Positions 39,341-47,991 of a DNA stretch of 64,000 nt are shown piece by piece. Under the pieces are notes generated by a model, which had not been told where the DNA came from, searched no databases, and was given only the letters and a program-made list of their open reading frames with translations. Origin of the DNA: AWTP1-13 sp963827545 (lineage in GTDB: Bacteria > Pseudomonadota > Alphaproteobacteria > Rhizobiales > Hyphomicrobiaceae); assembly GCA_963827545.1 (NCBI GenBank), contig CAWHBI010000044.1, positions 62,001-126,000 of the forward strand. Direction: 5' to 3'. Within the stretch, counting starts at the first letter, position 1, and every line of letters starts with the position of its first letter. The position numbers and the translations under genes are program-made.

Positions 39341-40288
39341 ATGGCACTTCTCATCGCCTGTAGCTCGCGTGCGGAGCAGTTCGCGGCCGAAGCCCGCGCT
39401 CTCGATCCGGAACTCGACGTCCGCATTGCGCCCGAGCTTGGCAACATCGGGGACATCGACACGGCGCTTGTCTGGCAGCCGCCTGCTGGATTGCTGCGCA
39501 CGCTCCCAAATCTGAAGCTCATCGTATCGGTGGGCGCAGGCGTCGACACGCTCCTCGATGACCCGACGCTGCCCGATGTGTCGCTGGTCCGCTTCGTCGA
39601 TCCCGATTTGACCGGCCGCATGGCGGAATACATCGCCCTCAACGTCCTCTACCATCACCGCCGGATGACGGAGTTCCGCGAGCTGCAGGCGCGGAAGGTC
39701 TGGAAATATCTGCCGGAGGCCGCCGCGCACGAAGTGCGCGTTGGCCTGATGGGCCTGGGTGTCCTTGGCGCTGCGGCTGCGAAGGCCCTGCAAGCCTTCG
39801 GCTACCGCCTCAGGGGCTGGAGCCGCACGCCCAGGATACTCGATGGGGTCAGCTGCTTCTCGGGTCCCTCCCAGCTCGAACCATTCCTTGCCGAGACCGA
39901 TATCTTGGCCGTGCTATTGCCATTGACGTCCAAGACGCGTCGAATCTTGAACCGCGCCCTGGTCGCCAGGCTCTCCCTCGCCGGCCGCAGCCCGCTCCTC
40001 CCAGGTCCTGTGCTGATCAATGCGGGGCGTGGGGGCCTGCAGCTCGATGCCGATATCGCTGCGGCGCTCGACGCTGGCGAACTCTACGCCGCCTCCCTCG
40101 ACGTGTTCGAGACCGAGCCGCTGCCAACGGCAAGTCCGCTTTGGTCGCATCCGCGTGTGGTCATCACCCCGCACAACGCTGCGGAGAGCGCGCCTGCCGC
40201 CATCGCTCGCTATGCGCTCAGCCAGATGCGCGCCCAAAGCAACGGCGAGCAGCTGGAGAATGTCGTCGATCGCACTCGTGGCTACTGA
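39341..40288 (+). CDS. ghrA: Glyoxylate/hydroxypyruvate reductase A type
   Basis: D-isomer-specific 2-hydroxyacid dehydrogenase of the GhrA group, 315 residues, probably reducing glyoxylate or hydroxypyruvate with NADPH. The cofactor motif is GLMGLGVLGAAAA around residue 130, catalytic Arg in INAGRGG, Glu in DVFETEPLP, and His in TPHNAAES. It lacks the long N-terminal domain signature of the gene at 9677, so the two are distinct subfamilies. It starts 13 bp after pheA and may share its transcript. Confidence 0.88.
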   Translation: MALLIACSSRAEQFAAEARALDPELDVRIAPELGNIGDIDTALVWQPPAGLLRTLPNLKLIVSVGAGVDTLLDDPTLPDVSLVRFVDPDLTGRMAEYIALNVLYHHRRMTEFRELQARKVWKYLPEAAAHEVRVGLMGLGVLGAAAAKALQAFGYRLRGWSRTPRILDGVSCFSGPSQLEPFLAETDILAVLLPLTSKTRRILNRALVARLSLAGRSPLLPGPVLINAGRGGLQLDADIAAALDAGELYAASLDVFETEPLPTASPLWSHPRVVITPHNAAESAPAAIARYALSQMRAQSNGEQLENVVDRTRGY

Positions 40289-40710
40289 GGTTGCAGCCGT
40301 CTCACCGCCGCGTGCACGGGTGCTCCCTTGGGCGCTACACGTGGAGATTGATTTATGCAGAATGTATAGCCCGCAAGGTGCTGGCGCAGCGTGCTGAGAG
40401 ATTGGCTTAGCTGCCGCCCTTGCGTCGCCGCATTGAGGCCCAACAATTTACGACTTGACGTTGCCGGCATGCATCGCCGCGTACGTCCACGCGTGCGCGG
40501 CAGTGCAAAGTGGGGGTGCATGACGCGATCGGCTCCCAGCGCGCGGCCCGCGAGGAGGGTCGGTAAGGCGAGGCGCCGACTTTACCTTCTTTGATGGCAT
40601 CGCCTCCGGGGTGGCTGCGGATCTATTGAAAGTGTAGTCGATACGTGCAGCCCTGGCTCGCGAGAGCCATCGATGCAAGCGAGCATGCGTTTGATTTGAG
40701 GAGTGGGAAA
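40289..40710. other. 422-bp intergenic region with hairpins, no gene
   Basis: I see no convincing gene. Two hairpins stand out. One around 40560-40590 pairs GGTAAG..GCG with CGC..CTTTACC and is followed by CTTCTTT, so it could be a terminator for ghrA. The other at 40654-40669 is a perfect TGGCTC-GCGA-GAGCCA stem-loop with a GNRA loop in the leader of the DsrE-like gene. Confidence 0.4.
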
Positions 40711-41208
40711 ATGCCGATGAAATGTTGGCGTGGGGTTGGTTTGGCTGTCGCAGTAGCGACCTTGGCGATGTGGCTACCGACCCTGGCCGTCGAGGCGCAA
40801 ACGGAGACCAAGCCTGCGAAGGCGGCGACCAAGTCGCCGGCGAAGGTTCACAAGGTCGCAATCCAGGTCAGCGACAACGACAAGAACCTCATGAACCGGG
40901 CGCTCAACAACACCAAGAACCTGATCGACTTCTACAAGGCAAAGGGCGAGACGGTCGCTGTCGAGATCGTCACCTTCCATGACGGGCTGCACTTGCTGCG
41001 CTCGGAGAGCCCGGTCAAGGACCGCATCGCCGTCATGTCGCTCGAGAACCCCAACCTCAAGTTCATCGCCTGCGGCAACACACAGGCCAACCAGAGCAAG
41101 GCCGAAGGCAAAGAGGTCACGTTGCTGAGCGAGGCAACGGTCATGCCGTCAGGCATTGTCCGACTGATTGAGCTGCAGAAACAGGGCTACACCTACATCA
41201 GACCATGA
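40711..41208 (+). CDS. Exported DsrE-family protein
   Basis: A 165-residue protein with an N-terminal signal peptide (GVGLAVAVATLAMWLPTLAVEA, cleavage about residue 29), a Lys/Ala-rich linker and a DsrE-like domain: HKVAIQVSDNDKNLMNRALNN, then VEIVTFHDGLHLL, FIACGNTQAN with the single conserved Cys, and a C-terminal GIVRLIELQKQGYTYIRP. Such periplasmic DsrE proteins are frequent but uncharacterised; a sulfur or redox role is only a family-level guess. A GAGGAG site precedes the ATG. Followed by a TAXI receptor gene 147 bp away. Confidence 0.8.
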   Translation: MPMKCWRGVGLAVAVATLAMWLPTLAVEAQTETKPAKAATKSPAKVHKVAIQVSDNDKNLMNRALNNTKNLIDFYKAKGETVAVEIVTFHDGLHLLRSESPVKDRIAVMSLENPNLKFIACGNTQANQSKAEGKEVTLLSEATVMPSGIVRLIELQKQGYTYIRP

Positions 41209-41355
41209 CGCCATGACGCCATGTCACCGGGCGCGGGGTAGCGCTCAACATGAGGTCCACGATTGCCGGCCGCTGCAGCGGCGCTTCGGCCGGCCAGATC
41301 AAACAGATCAGAGGAGACCAGCCGTAACCATCTTCCAGTAGTGAGGGCGTACTCC

Positions 41356-42498
41356 ATGTGCATCCCATCCCGTTCTCTGGCGGGGCTTGTGCTCGTGCTC
41401 GGCAGCCTTGCTCAACCGGCGGCAGCGCAAGCACCGGCGAAGCCGGCCGCCAAGGCCGTCGCTCGTCAGGCCGTTCCGACCGACCAGCAGCACAAGGAGC
41501 GCATCAACGCCTGGACCGTTGGGCTCGCCGCCGGACGGATGGAAGGTACCCCGCTCCTGCTGGCATCGGAGCTCGCGCGCGTGCTCGATGACGGCGACAA
41601 CATGCGCGTGCTGCCGATCGTCACGCGCGGCCCCTTCGACAACGTGTACGACCTGCTCTACCTGCGTGGCGTCGACGCGGCCATCGTCTATGGCGACGTG
41701 CTCGACCACTTCAAGGGCAGGCCTGAATTCGCCGGTTCATGGCGCCGCATCAACTACCTGTTGAGCTTGTTCCCGTCGGAGGTCCATGTCTTCGTCAGAC
41801 CCGAGATCACATCGCTCCAGGAACTGGCCGGCAAGGCGGTCAACTTCAACACCCCTGGAACGGCCGCGAACTTCTCTGGTCCGATCATCTTCAAGCAGCT
41901 CGGCATCGACGTGAAGGCAACCTTCATCCCGCATACCGTGGCGATGGAGAAGATGCGCAAGAGCGACGAGATCGCCGCCACCTTCTGGGTCTCGACCAAG
42001 CCGCTGCCTCCGTTCCTGAAGGGCAAGTGGCCGGAGGGCTTCAAGTTTCTGCCCGTCGAGTACACCGACAAGCTCGAGTACTACGTGCCGGCCCAGCTCG
42101 AGCACGCCGACTATCCGAATCTGATCCCGCAGGGCCAACAGATTGCGACCATCTCGGTTCCGGCCGTGCTCGCCGTCTATGACTGGCCCAAGGAGACCGA
42201 TCGCCATCAGCGGCTGGCGCGTCTCGTCGACTATCTGCTCGAGCGCTTCGACAAGTTGCAGAAGGAGCCGGGCTACCATGAGAGGTGGAAGGACGTGAAC
42301 CTGGCCGGCACCGTGCCGGGCTGGCAGCGGTTCCGACCCCTGCAGGAGCGTCTCGACAAGATGGCTGCCGCGCAACGCGGTATCGATCTGACAAAGGCAC
42401 GCGAGCAGGCAGCGCGTGCCTTACCCAACGATCCAGCCGCACAGGAGCGGCTGTTCAAGCAATTCCTGGAGTGGAGCAACAGGCAAGGTCGGCAGTGA
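41356..42498 (+). CDS. TAXI-family TRAP solute-binding protein
   Basis: Periplasmic receptor of the TAXI branch of TRAP transporters, 380 residues. The signal peptide (residues 1 to about 25, ending AAAQA) is followed by an Ala/Lys linker. TAXI-like features are ASELARVLDDGDNMRVLPIVTRG, DLLYLRGVDAAIVYGDVLD, LAGKAVNFNTPGTA and TIPHTVAM-like regions. There is no fused TRAP membrane gene next to it, so its partner is elsewhere or it has a different role. It lies between the DsrE-like and Sel1-like genes, all on the plus strand. Confidence 0.83.
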   Translation: MCIPSRSLAGLVLVLGSLAQPAAAQAPAKPAAKAVARQAVPTDQQHKERINAWTVGLAAGRMEGTPLLLASELARVLDDGDNMRVLPIVTRGPFDNVYDLLYLRGVDAAIVYGDVLDHFKGRPEFAGSWRRINYLLSLFPSEVHVFVRPEITSLQELAGKAVNFNTPGTAANFSGPIIFKQLGIDVKATFIPHTVAMEKMRKSDEIAATFWVSTKPLPPFLKGKWPEGFKFLPVEYTDKLEYYVPAQLEHADYPNLIPQGQQIATISVPAVLAVYDWPKETDRHQRLARLVDYLLERFDKLQKEPGYHERWKDVNLAGTVPGWQRFRPLQERLDKMAAAQRGIDLTKAREQAARALPNDPAAQERLFKQFLEWSNRQGRQ

Positions 42499-42546
42499 GG
42501 ATTGTCCGCAGGAATTCTCGAGGGTTCAGCGGTGGGAGGACAATCG

Positions 42547-43458
42547 ATGCCAGCGGAAGATCAACCTTCGCAGAGTCCATCGGCGCGCCGCGCGCGGCCG
42601 TGGGGAAGGGTCGGCGCCGCAATTCTGGGCGTCATGGCCGTATCTGGACCGCAAGCGAGCACACAGGCGGCAATCGATGTTCCGGTCCGCTTGCAATTGG
42701 CCCAGGGCAGCGGTGCGCAGGCGCCGCGCATTGCGGTGATCTCGACGGTTGTCGCGGAACCCGCGAGCCGGACGCCGCTGCAAATTCATATCGCGCCCAC
42801 GGAAGCCATCCCGCGCAACAGTTTTCTCCAGCTCAGGGGGCTGCCGCCCACAGCCTCCCTCTCGGAGGGTCAGGCCATCGCCCCGGGCTCCTGGGCGGTG
42901 CCGCTCGTCGGCCTGCCGAGCCTCGCTTTGCAACTGCCTGCGACGATCTCGGGCCGGTCCGAGCTCCTCATCAGCCTGGTGGGACAGGATGGCAAGCTGC
43001 TTGCGGAAGCGCGCGTGGCTCTCATCATCCAACCGGTGCCGCAGTCTGCCGCGACCGAAAAGGGGGCGGCCCAGCCGGCGGCGCCTGCGCCACGGCCCAA
43101 ACCTCTGGCTCTGACCCCAGCGGACCGCGAGAATGCCGAACGGCTTATCGTGCGTGGCGAGCGCGATCTCGAACAAGGCAATATCGCGCTGGCGCGGCAG
43201 TTCTTCCTGCGCGCAGCTCAGGCCGGCCTGGCGCGCGGAGCCTTGCTGCTTGCCGCCACCTATGACCCGCGCGAGCTTGCGCGCATGCGCGCGGTGGGGG
43301 TTCAGCCCAACTTGGCCGAGGCGCGCAAATGGTATGAGCGGGCCCTGGAGCTCGGCGCATCCGAAGCCTCGGAGCGGTTGGCTACCCTGGAGGATCGTCC
43401 TGCTCTGGGGAGGATGAGGATCGATCAGCCGGCCGGCCGCGGCGACGGGGCACGCTGA
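42547..43458 (+). CDS. Exported protein with Sel1/TPR-like repeat region
   Basis: A 303-residue protein of unknown function. A hydrophobic segment near residues 20-40 (GRVGAAILGVMAVSG) could be a signal or anchor. A beta-rich domain follows (LQIHIAPTEAIPRNSFLQLRGLP, LPATISGRSELLISLVGQDG), then a Pro/Ala linker and a C-terminal Sel1-like pair (NIALARQFFLRAAQAG, NLAEARKWYERALELGA). A GGGAGG site at 42535 fixes the ATG. Its 3' end overlaps the convergent MFS gene by 34 bp. Third gene of the DsrE-TAXI-Sel1 set. Confidence 0.7.
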   Translation: MPAEDQPSQSPSARRARPWGRVGAAILGVMAVSGPQASTQAAIDVPVRLQLAQGSGAQAPRIAVISTVVAEPASRTPLQIHIAPTEAIPRNSFLQLRGLPPTASLSEGQAIAPGSWAVPLVGLPSLALQLPATISGRSELLISLVGQDGKLLAEARVALIIQPVPQSAATEKGAAQPAAPAPRPKPLALTPADRENAERLIVRGERDLEQGNIALARQFFLRAAQAGLARGALLLAATYDPRELARMRAVGVQPNLAEARKWYERALELGASEASERLATLEDRPALGRMRIDQPAGRGDGAR

Positions 43459-44969
43459 AGGTTGGCCTGCTGCGCGCGGATGAGCAGGATCAGCGGGAAC
43501 GCCAGCAGCGTCATGATCATCATCAGCTTGAAGTCGTTGGCGTAGGCCATGATGGCGGCCTGCTGGCTCATGAGCTGCTCCAGCAGGGCGCGCCCCGTAT
43601 CCGTGCCGGGATCGAGCATCGCTGCCGCCGGGTCCGCAAGGGCCTGATTGAAAGGCGTAACGCTCTCGGCCAGGCGCGCATGCATCAGGATCGTCTTGTT
43701 GGTGAGATTGGCGATGACGATGGACACGCCGATCGAGCCGCCGAGATTGCGGATGAGCGTCCACATGGCGGTGCCCTGCGTGCGCAGGGCCGGCGGCAGG
43801 GACGACAGCGCCACTGCATTCAGCGGTACGAACATGAGGCCGAGCCCGAGGCCCTGCAGGATGCTCGTCCAGACGATCGTACCCACGGCCGTGTCGGGCG
43901 AAAAATCGATCGAGTGGTAGAGCGAGACGGTGCAGCACGCGAGGCCGGAGGCCAGCAGCAACCGCACGTCCGTGCGGACCACCAGTCTTCCGGCCGCCAG
44001 CATGCCGGCCGCCATGCCGACGCCCCGGGTGCCGAGCAGGACGCCCGCGTCGATGATCGGGTAGCCCATTACGCCCTGCAGGAACGGCGCCATCAGCGCC
44101 ATCGTCGCTATCAGAAGCACGCCGCATACGAACATGAACATGAGCCCGATCACGAAGTTGCGGTCGCGGAAGATGCCGACTGCGATGAAGGGGTGCGGCG
44201 TGGTGAGCGTGTGCGCGAGGAAGAAGTAGAAGCCCGCGGCGGACACGATCGCCGTCAGGACAATCTCGTTGGCATCGAACCAGCCCTGCTGCTCGCCGCG
44301 GTCGAGCACGAGCTGCAGTGCGCCGATGCCGATGCTGAGCGCTGCAAACCCGAACCAATCGAACGACAGCCGCGGATTCTCCGCGGTCTCGTCCATGAAG
44401 GCCAGCAGCCCGAGCGCGGTGGCGATGCCGAAGGGAAGGTTGATGAAGAAGATCCACCTCCAGCTGTAGTACTCCGTCAGCCAGCCGCCCAGGATCGGAC
44501 CCATGATCGGTCCGATCATGACGCCCATGCCCCAAAGCGACATGGCCCAGCCACGCTGCTCGACAGGGTAGATCTCGAGCATGACCGACTGGGACAGCGG
44601 CACCAGCGCGGCACCGAACATGCCCTGGATCACGCGGAACACCACGATCTCCTCGATGCTCTGGGCAATGCCGCACAACATGGAGGCGACGGTGAAGCCT
44701 GCCACGCAGGTCAGAAGCAGCCTCTTGATGCCGAAGCGTGCCGCGAGCCAGCCGACGGGTGCCGTCATGACCGCCGCTGCCACCACGTAGGAGGTCAGCA
44801 CCCAGCTCACCTGATCGAGCGTGGCCGACAGGCTGCCCTGCATGTAAGGCAGCGATACGTTGGCGATGGTGATGTCGAGCACCTGCATGATGGTGGCCAT
44901 CATCACGCACACGGTGATCAGCAGGCGCTGGATGGACGGGGTCAGGCCGTGCGTGCGCCGCGCGATCAT
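43425..44969 (-). CDS. EmrB/QacA-type multidrug MFS transporter (DHA2)
   Basis: Inner-membrane proton-driven drug exporter with 14 predicted helices, 514 residues. DHA2 signatures are LDITIANVSLPYMQGSL in helix 1, WVLTSYVVAAAVMTAPVGWLAARFG, and the antiporter motif around GMGVMIGPIMGPILGGWLTE. With the adjacent membrane-fusion protein it should form an EmrAB-type pump across both membranes, using a TolC-like porin not found here. Its ATG overlaps the emrA-like stop (ATGA), so the two are coupled. Confidence 0.9.
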   Translation of the reverse strand: MIARRTHGLTPSIQRLLITVCVMMATIMQVLDITIANVSLPYMQGSLSATLDQVSWVLTSYVVAAAVMTAPVGWLAARFGIKRLLLTCVAGFTVASMLCGIAQSIEEIVVFRVIQGMFGAALVPLSQSVMLEIYPVEQRGWAMSLWGMGVMIGPIMGPILGGWLTEYYSWRWIFFINLPFGIATALGLLAFMDETAENPRLSFDWFGFAALSIGIGALQLVLDRGEQQGWFDANEIVLTAIVSAAGFYFFLAHTLTTPHPFIAVGIFRDRNFVIGLMFMFVCGVLLIATMALMAPFLQGVMGYPIIDAGVLLGTRGVGMAAGMLAAGRLVVRTDVRLLLASGLACCTVSLYHSIDFSPDTAVGTIVWTSILQGLGLGLMFVPLNAVALSSLPPALRTQGTAMWTLIRNLGGSIGVSIVIANLTNKTILMHARLAESVTPFNQALADPAAAMLDPGTDTGRALLEQLMSQQAAIMAYANDFKLMMIMTLLAFPLILLIRAQQANLQRAPSPRPAG

Positions 44970-46105
44970 GGATCGGGGTCCTGCGCCACCGCGCTCGCGC
45001 CGAACAGCCGCGCGATCCTGCCCCGGCGGCCGGTGTCGATCTCCACCGTGGCGCTCATGCCCGCGCGCAGCCGCCGCAGGTCCTGCTCGGGTGCGAACTC
45101 GATGCGCATCGGCACGCGCTGCACGATTTTGATCCAGTTGCCGGCGGCGTTCTGCGGTGGAAGGATTGCGAACTGGGCGCCTGTGCCGGGGCTGATGGCC
45201 CCCACTGTGCCGCTCCATAGCCTGCCGGGGAACGCATCGATGGTGATGGTGACGGGCTGGCCGCGCCGCACGTGGGCGAGGTCTGTCTCCTTGGGGTTGG
45301 CGTCGATCCACAGGGCGTCGCTGCTGATCACGCTGAACACGGCCGTGCCGGCCGTCAGGTAGCGTCCCATCTGGATGCTCGCCACTTGCGTGGCCACGCC
45401 GGCGATGGGCGCGCGCAGCACCGTATTGGCGAGATCGCGCTTGGCGCGATCCAAGGCGACGGTAGCTTCGACGAACTGCGGGTACTTCTCGATCGCCAGA
45501 TCCGGATCGCCCAGCAGCTGGATGCGCAACGTCCGCTCCTGCTGTTCGAGCTGCTCGAGCTGGGCCTTGGCCACCACCAGCGCAGCCCGTGACCGGTCGA
45601 GGTCGGACGGGCTGCTGATGCGGTTGCCGACGAGCTGGGTCTTGCGGTCGAAATCGGCTTGGGCGGCGGCCAGGCCCTCGCGCGACAGCTCGGCCTGCCT
45701 GGTCACGCTGGCCAGGTTGGCCTTGAGGGAAGCGACATCGCTTTGCACGCGCACCAGCCTGGCTTCGGCCTCCTGGGCGGCGAGGCGATAGGGCTCGGCG
45801 TCGATGGCAAAGAGCTCATCGCCCGGCTTGAGCAGCTGGCCCTCGCTCACGGCGATGCGCACGACCTTGCCGGAGACCTCGGGCGTGATCAGCACCTTCT
45901 GCGCGCCGATGTAAGCGTTGTCGGTGGAGACGTAGCGGCCACCGAAAAGATAGAATGACAGGGCCATCAATGCGACGAGGGCCGGCACCAGCACCAGCAG
46001 GGTCATGCGCAACGGCGGCAGCCTGATGCGCCCCGAGGCCAGCGGGTGGCGGCTGGACCTGTTTGTCAACCAACCTCTCTGTCGGGTTAAGAGCCACCAA
46101 AGCAT
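44966..46105 (-). CDS. HlyD/EmrA-type membrane-fusion protein
   Basis: Periplasmic adaptor of the EmrAB-like pump, 379 residues. One membrane helix (MTLLVLVPALVALMALSFYL, about residues 34-53) is followed by YVSTDNAYIGAQ, the lipoyl half-motifs (VRIAVSEGQLLKPGDELFAID and TVLRAPIAGVATQV) and an alpha-helical hairpin between them. The C-terminal barrel includes VTITIDAFPGRLW. The start at 46105 follows GAGGAG; a longer frame into marR was rejected. Lies between marR and the pump gene. Confidence 0.9.
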   Translation of the reverse strand: MLWWLLTRQRGWLTNRSSRHPLASGRIRLPPLRMTLLVLVPALVALMALSFYLFGGRYVSTDNAYIGAQKVLITPEVSGKVVRIAVSEGQLLKPGDELFAIDAEPYRLAAQEAEARLVRVQSDVASLKANLASVTRQAELSREGLAAAQADFDRKTQLVGNRISSPSDLDRSRAALVVAKAQLEQLEQQERTLRIQLLGDPDLAIEKYPQFVEATVALDRAKRDLANTVLRAPIAGVATQVASIQMGRYLTAGTAVFSVISSDALWIDANPKETDLAHVRRGQPVTITIDAFPGRLWSGTVGAISPGTGAQFAILPPQNAAGNWIKIVQRVPMRIEFAPEQDLRRLRAGMSATVEIDTGRRGRIARLFGASAVAQDPDP

Positions 46106-46171
46106 GGGGTTTGCTCCTCGCGACCACCGCCGGCACCAGCATGGGCTGACGCGCGCGCAAGACATTGCGGC

Positions 46172-46660
46172 TCAGCCAGCATGACGGCTCCCCTCGACGT
46201 GACGCCTGGCACCGTTCGCGGCCGTGGACTTGCGAATGTTGCTCTTGATGCGCAGCAGTTTTTCCAGCAGCTCGCCGGCTTCGGTCTCGTTGAAAGAAGC
46301 CAGCACGTCACTGGAGATCTCGCGGCCCAGCGGCACCAAGCGGGCCAGCGTGGCCCGGCCCTTGGGCGTCAGATAGAGGCGGTTGGCGCGCCGGTCGCTG
46401 GGATGCGGGCGCCGCTCCACCAGCTTGTTGTCGCACAGGCGATCGATCAGGCGCACGAGCGAGATGGGCTGGATCTCGAGGGACTCGGCCATTTCCGCCT
46501 GTGTCATGCCCTCCTGCCGCTCGAGCCGCATGAGCGCGCCCCACTGGGCACGCGTCATGCCGTGCTGGCGCGCGCACTGATCGATGTAGGTGCGCATGGC
46601 CCGCGCCACGTCGGTCAGCTGAAACAGGATCTCGCGGCGGACGACCAGATTGCGTGACAT
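46172..46660 (-). CDS. MarR-family transcriptional regulator
   Basis: A 162-residue winged-helix repressor, probably of the pump genes behind it. The DNA-binding core runs from MTRAQWGALMRLERQEGMTQAEMAESL into SLVRLIDRLCDNKLVERRPHPSDRRANRLYLT, which holds the MarR wing (DRRANRLYLT). Ligand unknown. The palindromes at 46684-46704, 24 bases upstream of the start and over a TATTAT -10-like box, are the likely autoregulatory operator. Operon order marR-emrA-emrB is the classical one. Confidence 0.9.
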   Translation of the reverse strand: MSRNLVVRREILFQLTDVARAMRTYIDQCARQHGMTRAQWGALMRLERQEGMTQAEMAESLEIQPISLVRLIDRLCDNKLVERRPHPSDRRANRLYLTPKGRATLARLVPLGREISSDVLASFNETEAGELLEKLLRIKSNIRKSTAANGARRHVEGSRHAG

Positions 46661-46683
46661 CTGAGAATGCTGCCTTCGGGGAC

Positions 46684-46704
46684 GCTTATAATAAGCAGGC
46701 TTAT
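46684..46704 (-). promoter_or_regulatory. Probable MarR operator overlapping the marR promoter
   Basis: GCTTAT-A-ATAAGC (46684-46696) and ATAAGC-AG-GCTTAT (46691-46704) are two perfect overlapping inverted repeats sharing one half-site. On the minus strand a TATTAT hexamer inside them can serve as a -10 box for marR. Palindromes of this kind over the promoter are typical for self-repressing MarR proteins. Confidence 0.65.
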
Positions 46705-46883
46705 GATCTTGCGGCCGTGATCATATTTGCAGGGCTGCAATGCGCTGCCGCGCAGAGCGCCCAGGGCCCGCAAGCCCTCCTGCAGCGGTCGGCCAGTTCC
46801 AGTGCGATAAGACACCAGCGATTGACCAGACGTTGCTGGCACTTGGACTGGATCGCTTTGCTTGGAGATTGGCTGCGATCGGC

Positions 46884-47984
46884 TCAGATCACCCGGCCCG
46901 ATGCGTCGTCGATGAGATGCATGTTGTTGAGGTCGGCTGCCAGCCGGAGCGGCCTCCCGTCCCGCGCGCCCGCGTTGGGGTTCACCCGCCCGCACACCTG
47001 GGTGCCGTTGAGCGGGAAATACACCAGGGTCTCCATACCCATCGGCTCGGTCACCTCGAGATTGGCATCGAAGGGCACTTCTCCAGGCCCAATGTGCGGG
47101 CCAGCCTCGGTGATGTGCTCGGGGCGAAGTCCGAGGAGCAGCCGGCCGTTCTGCGCATGGCCGCGATAGTGCTCGGCGCGGGCCGGCGGCACCGGGAAGG
47201 ACAGCGCGTCAGTGATGCGGATGCTTAGGCTCCCGTTGGCCTCCTCCATGCGGCAGGGGATGAAGTTCATGGCCGGCGAGCCGATGAAGCCGGCGACGAA
47301 GTGTGTCCTGGGCGAATGATAGAGCTCCTGCGGTGTTCCGACCTGCTCGATGATGCCGTTGTTCATGACCACCACGCGGTCGGCCAGCGTCATCGCCTCC
47401 ACCTGATCGTGGGTGACGTAGACCGTGGTGGTGCGGACCTGCTGGTGCACCTTCTTGATCTCGGTGCGCATCTGCACGCGCAGCTTGGCGTCGAGGTTGG
47501 AGAGCGGCTCGTCGAACAGGAACACCTTGGGGTTTCGCACGATGGCGCGCCCCATGGCGACACGCTGGCGCTGGCCGCCGGAGAGCTGCTTCGGCTTGCG
47601 GTCGAGCAACTCCTTGATGTCGAGGATGCGTGCGGCCTCGTCGACGCGCTTCTTGATTTCCGCCTTCGGAAAGCGCTTGAGCCGCAGCCCGAACGACATG
47701 TTCTGGAACACCGTCATGTGCGGGTACAGGGCGTAATTCTGGAACACCATGGCGATGTCGCGGTCTTTCGGCGGCACGTCGTTGACGACATCGCCGCCGA
47801 TCAGGATGTCTCCGCCGGTAATGTCCTCGAGGCCGGCAATCATGCGCAGGGTCGTGGATTTCCCACAGCCGGAGGGGCCCACCAGGACGACGAACTCGTG
47901 GTCGGAGATATCGAGGTCGATACCGCGAACCGCTTCGACCTCGTCGTACTTCTTGACGATGTTGCTCAGTCTGACTTCCGCCAT
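46884..47984 (-). CDS. Sugar-type ABC importer ATPase (UgpC/MsmK-like)
   Basis: Cytoplasmic ATPase of a CUT1-type importer, 366 residues. Walker A GPSGCGKST is at residues 36-44, the signature LSGGQRQRVAMGRA about residue 134, Walker B KVFLFDEPLSNLDAKLR and the switch His in YVTHDQVEAMTLADR. The C-terminal OB domain (RPEHI about residue 290) is the regulatory TOBE region. Last gene of the operon gntR-SBP-permease-permease-ATPase, all minus strand. The substrate is likely a sugar or polyol but is not proven. Confidence 0.92.
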   Translation of the reverse strand: MAEVRLSNIVKKYDEVEAVRGIDLDISDHEFVVLVGPSGCGKSTTLRMIAGLEDITGGDILIGGDVVNDVPPKDRDIAMVFQNYALYPHMTVFQNMSFGLRLKRFPKAEIKKRVDEAARILDIKELLDRKPKQLSGGQRQRVAMGRAIVRNPKVFLFDEPLSNLDAKLRVQMRTEIKKVHQQVRTTTVYVTHDQVEAMTLADRVVVMNNGIIEQVGTPQELYHSPRTHFVAGFIGSPAMNFIPCRMEEANGSLSIRITDALSFPVPPARAEHYRGHAQNGRLLLGLRPEHITEAGPHIGPGEVPFDANLEVTEPMGMETLVYFPLNGTQVCGRVNPNAGARDGRPLRLAADLNNMHLIDDASGRVI

Positions 47985-47991
47985 CTGTTCC

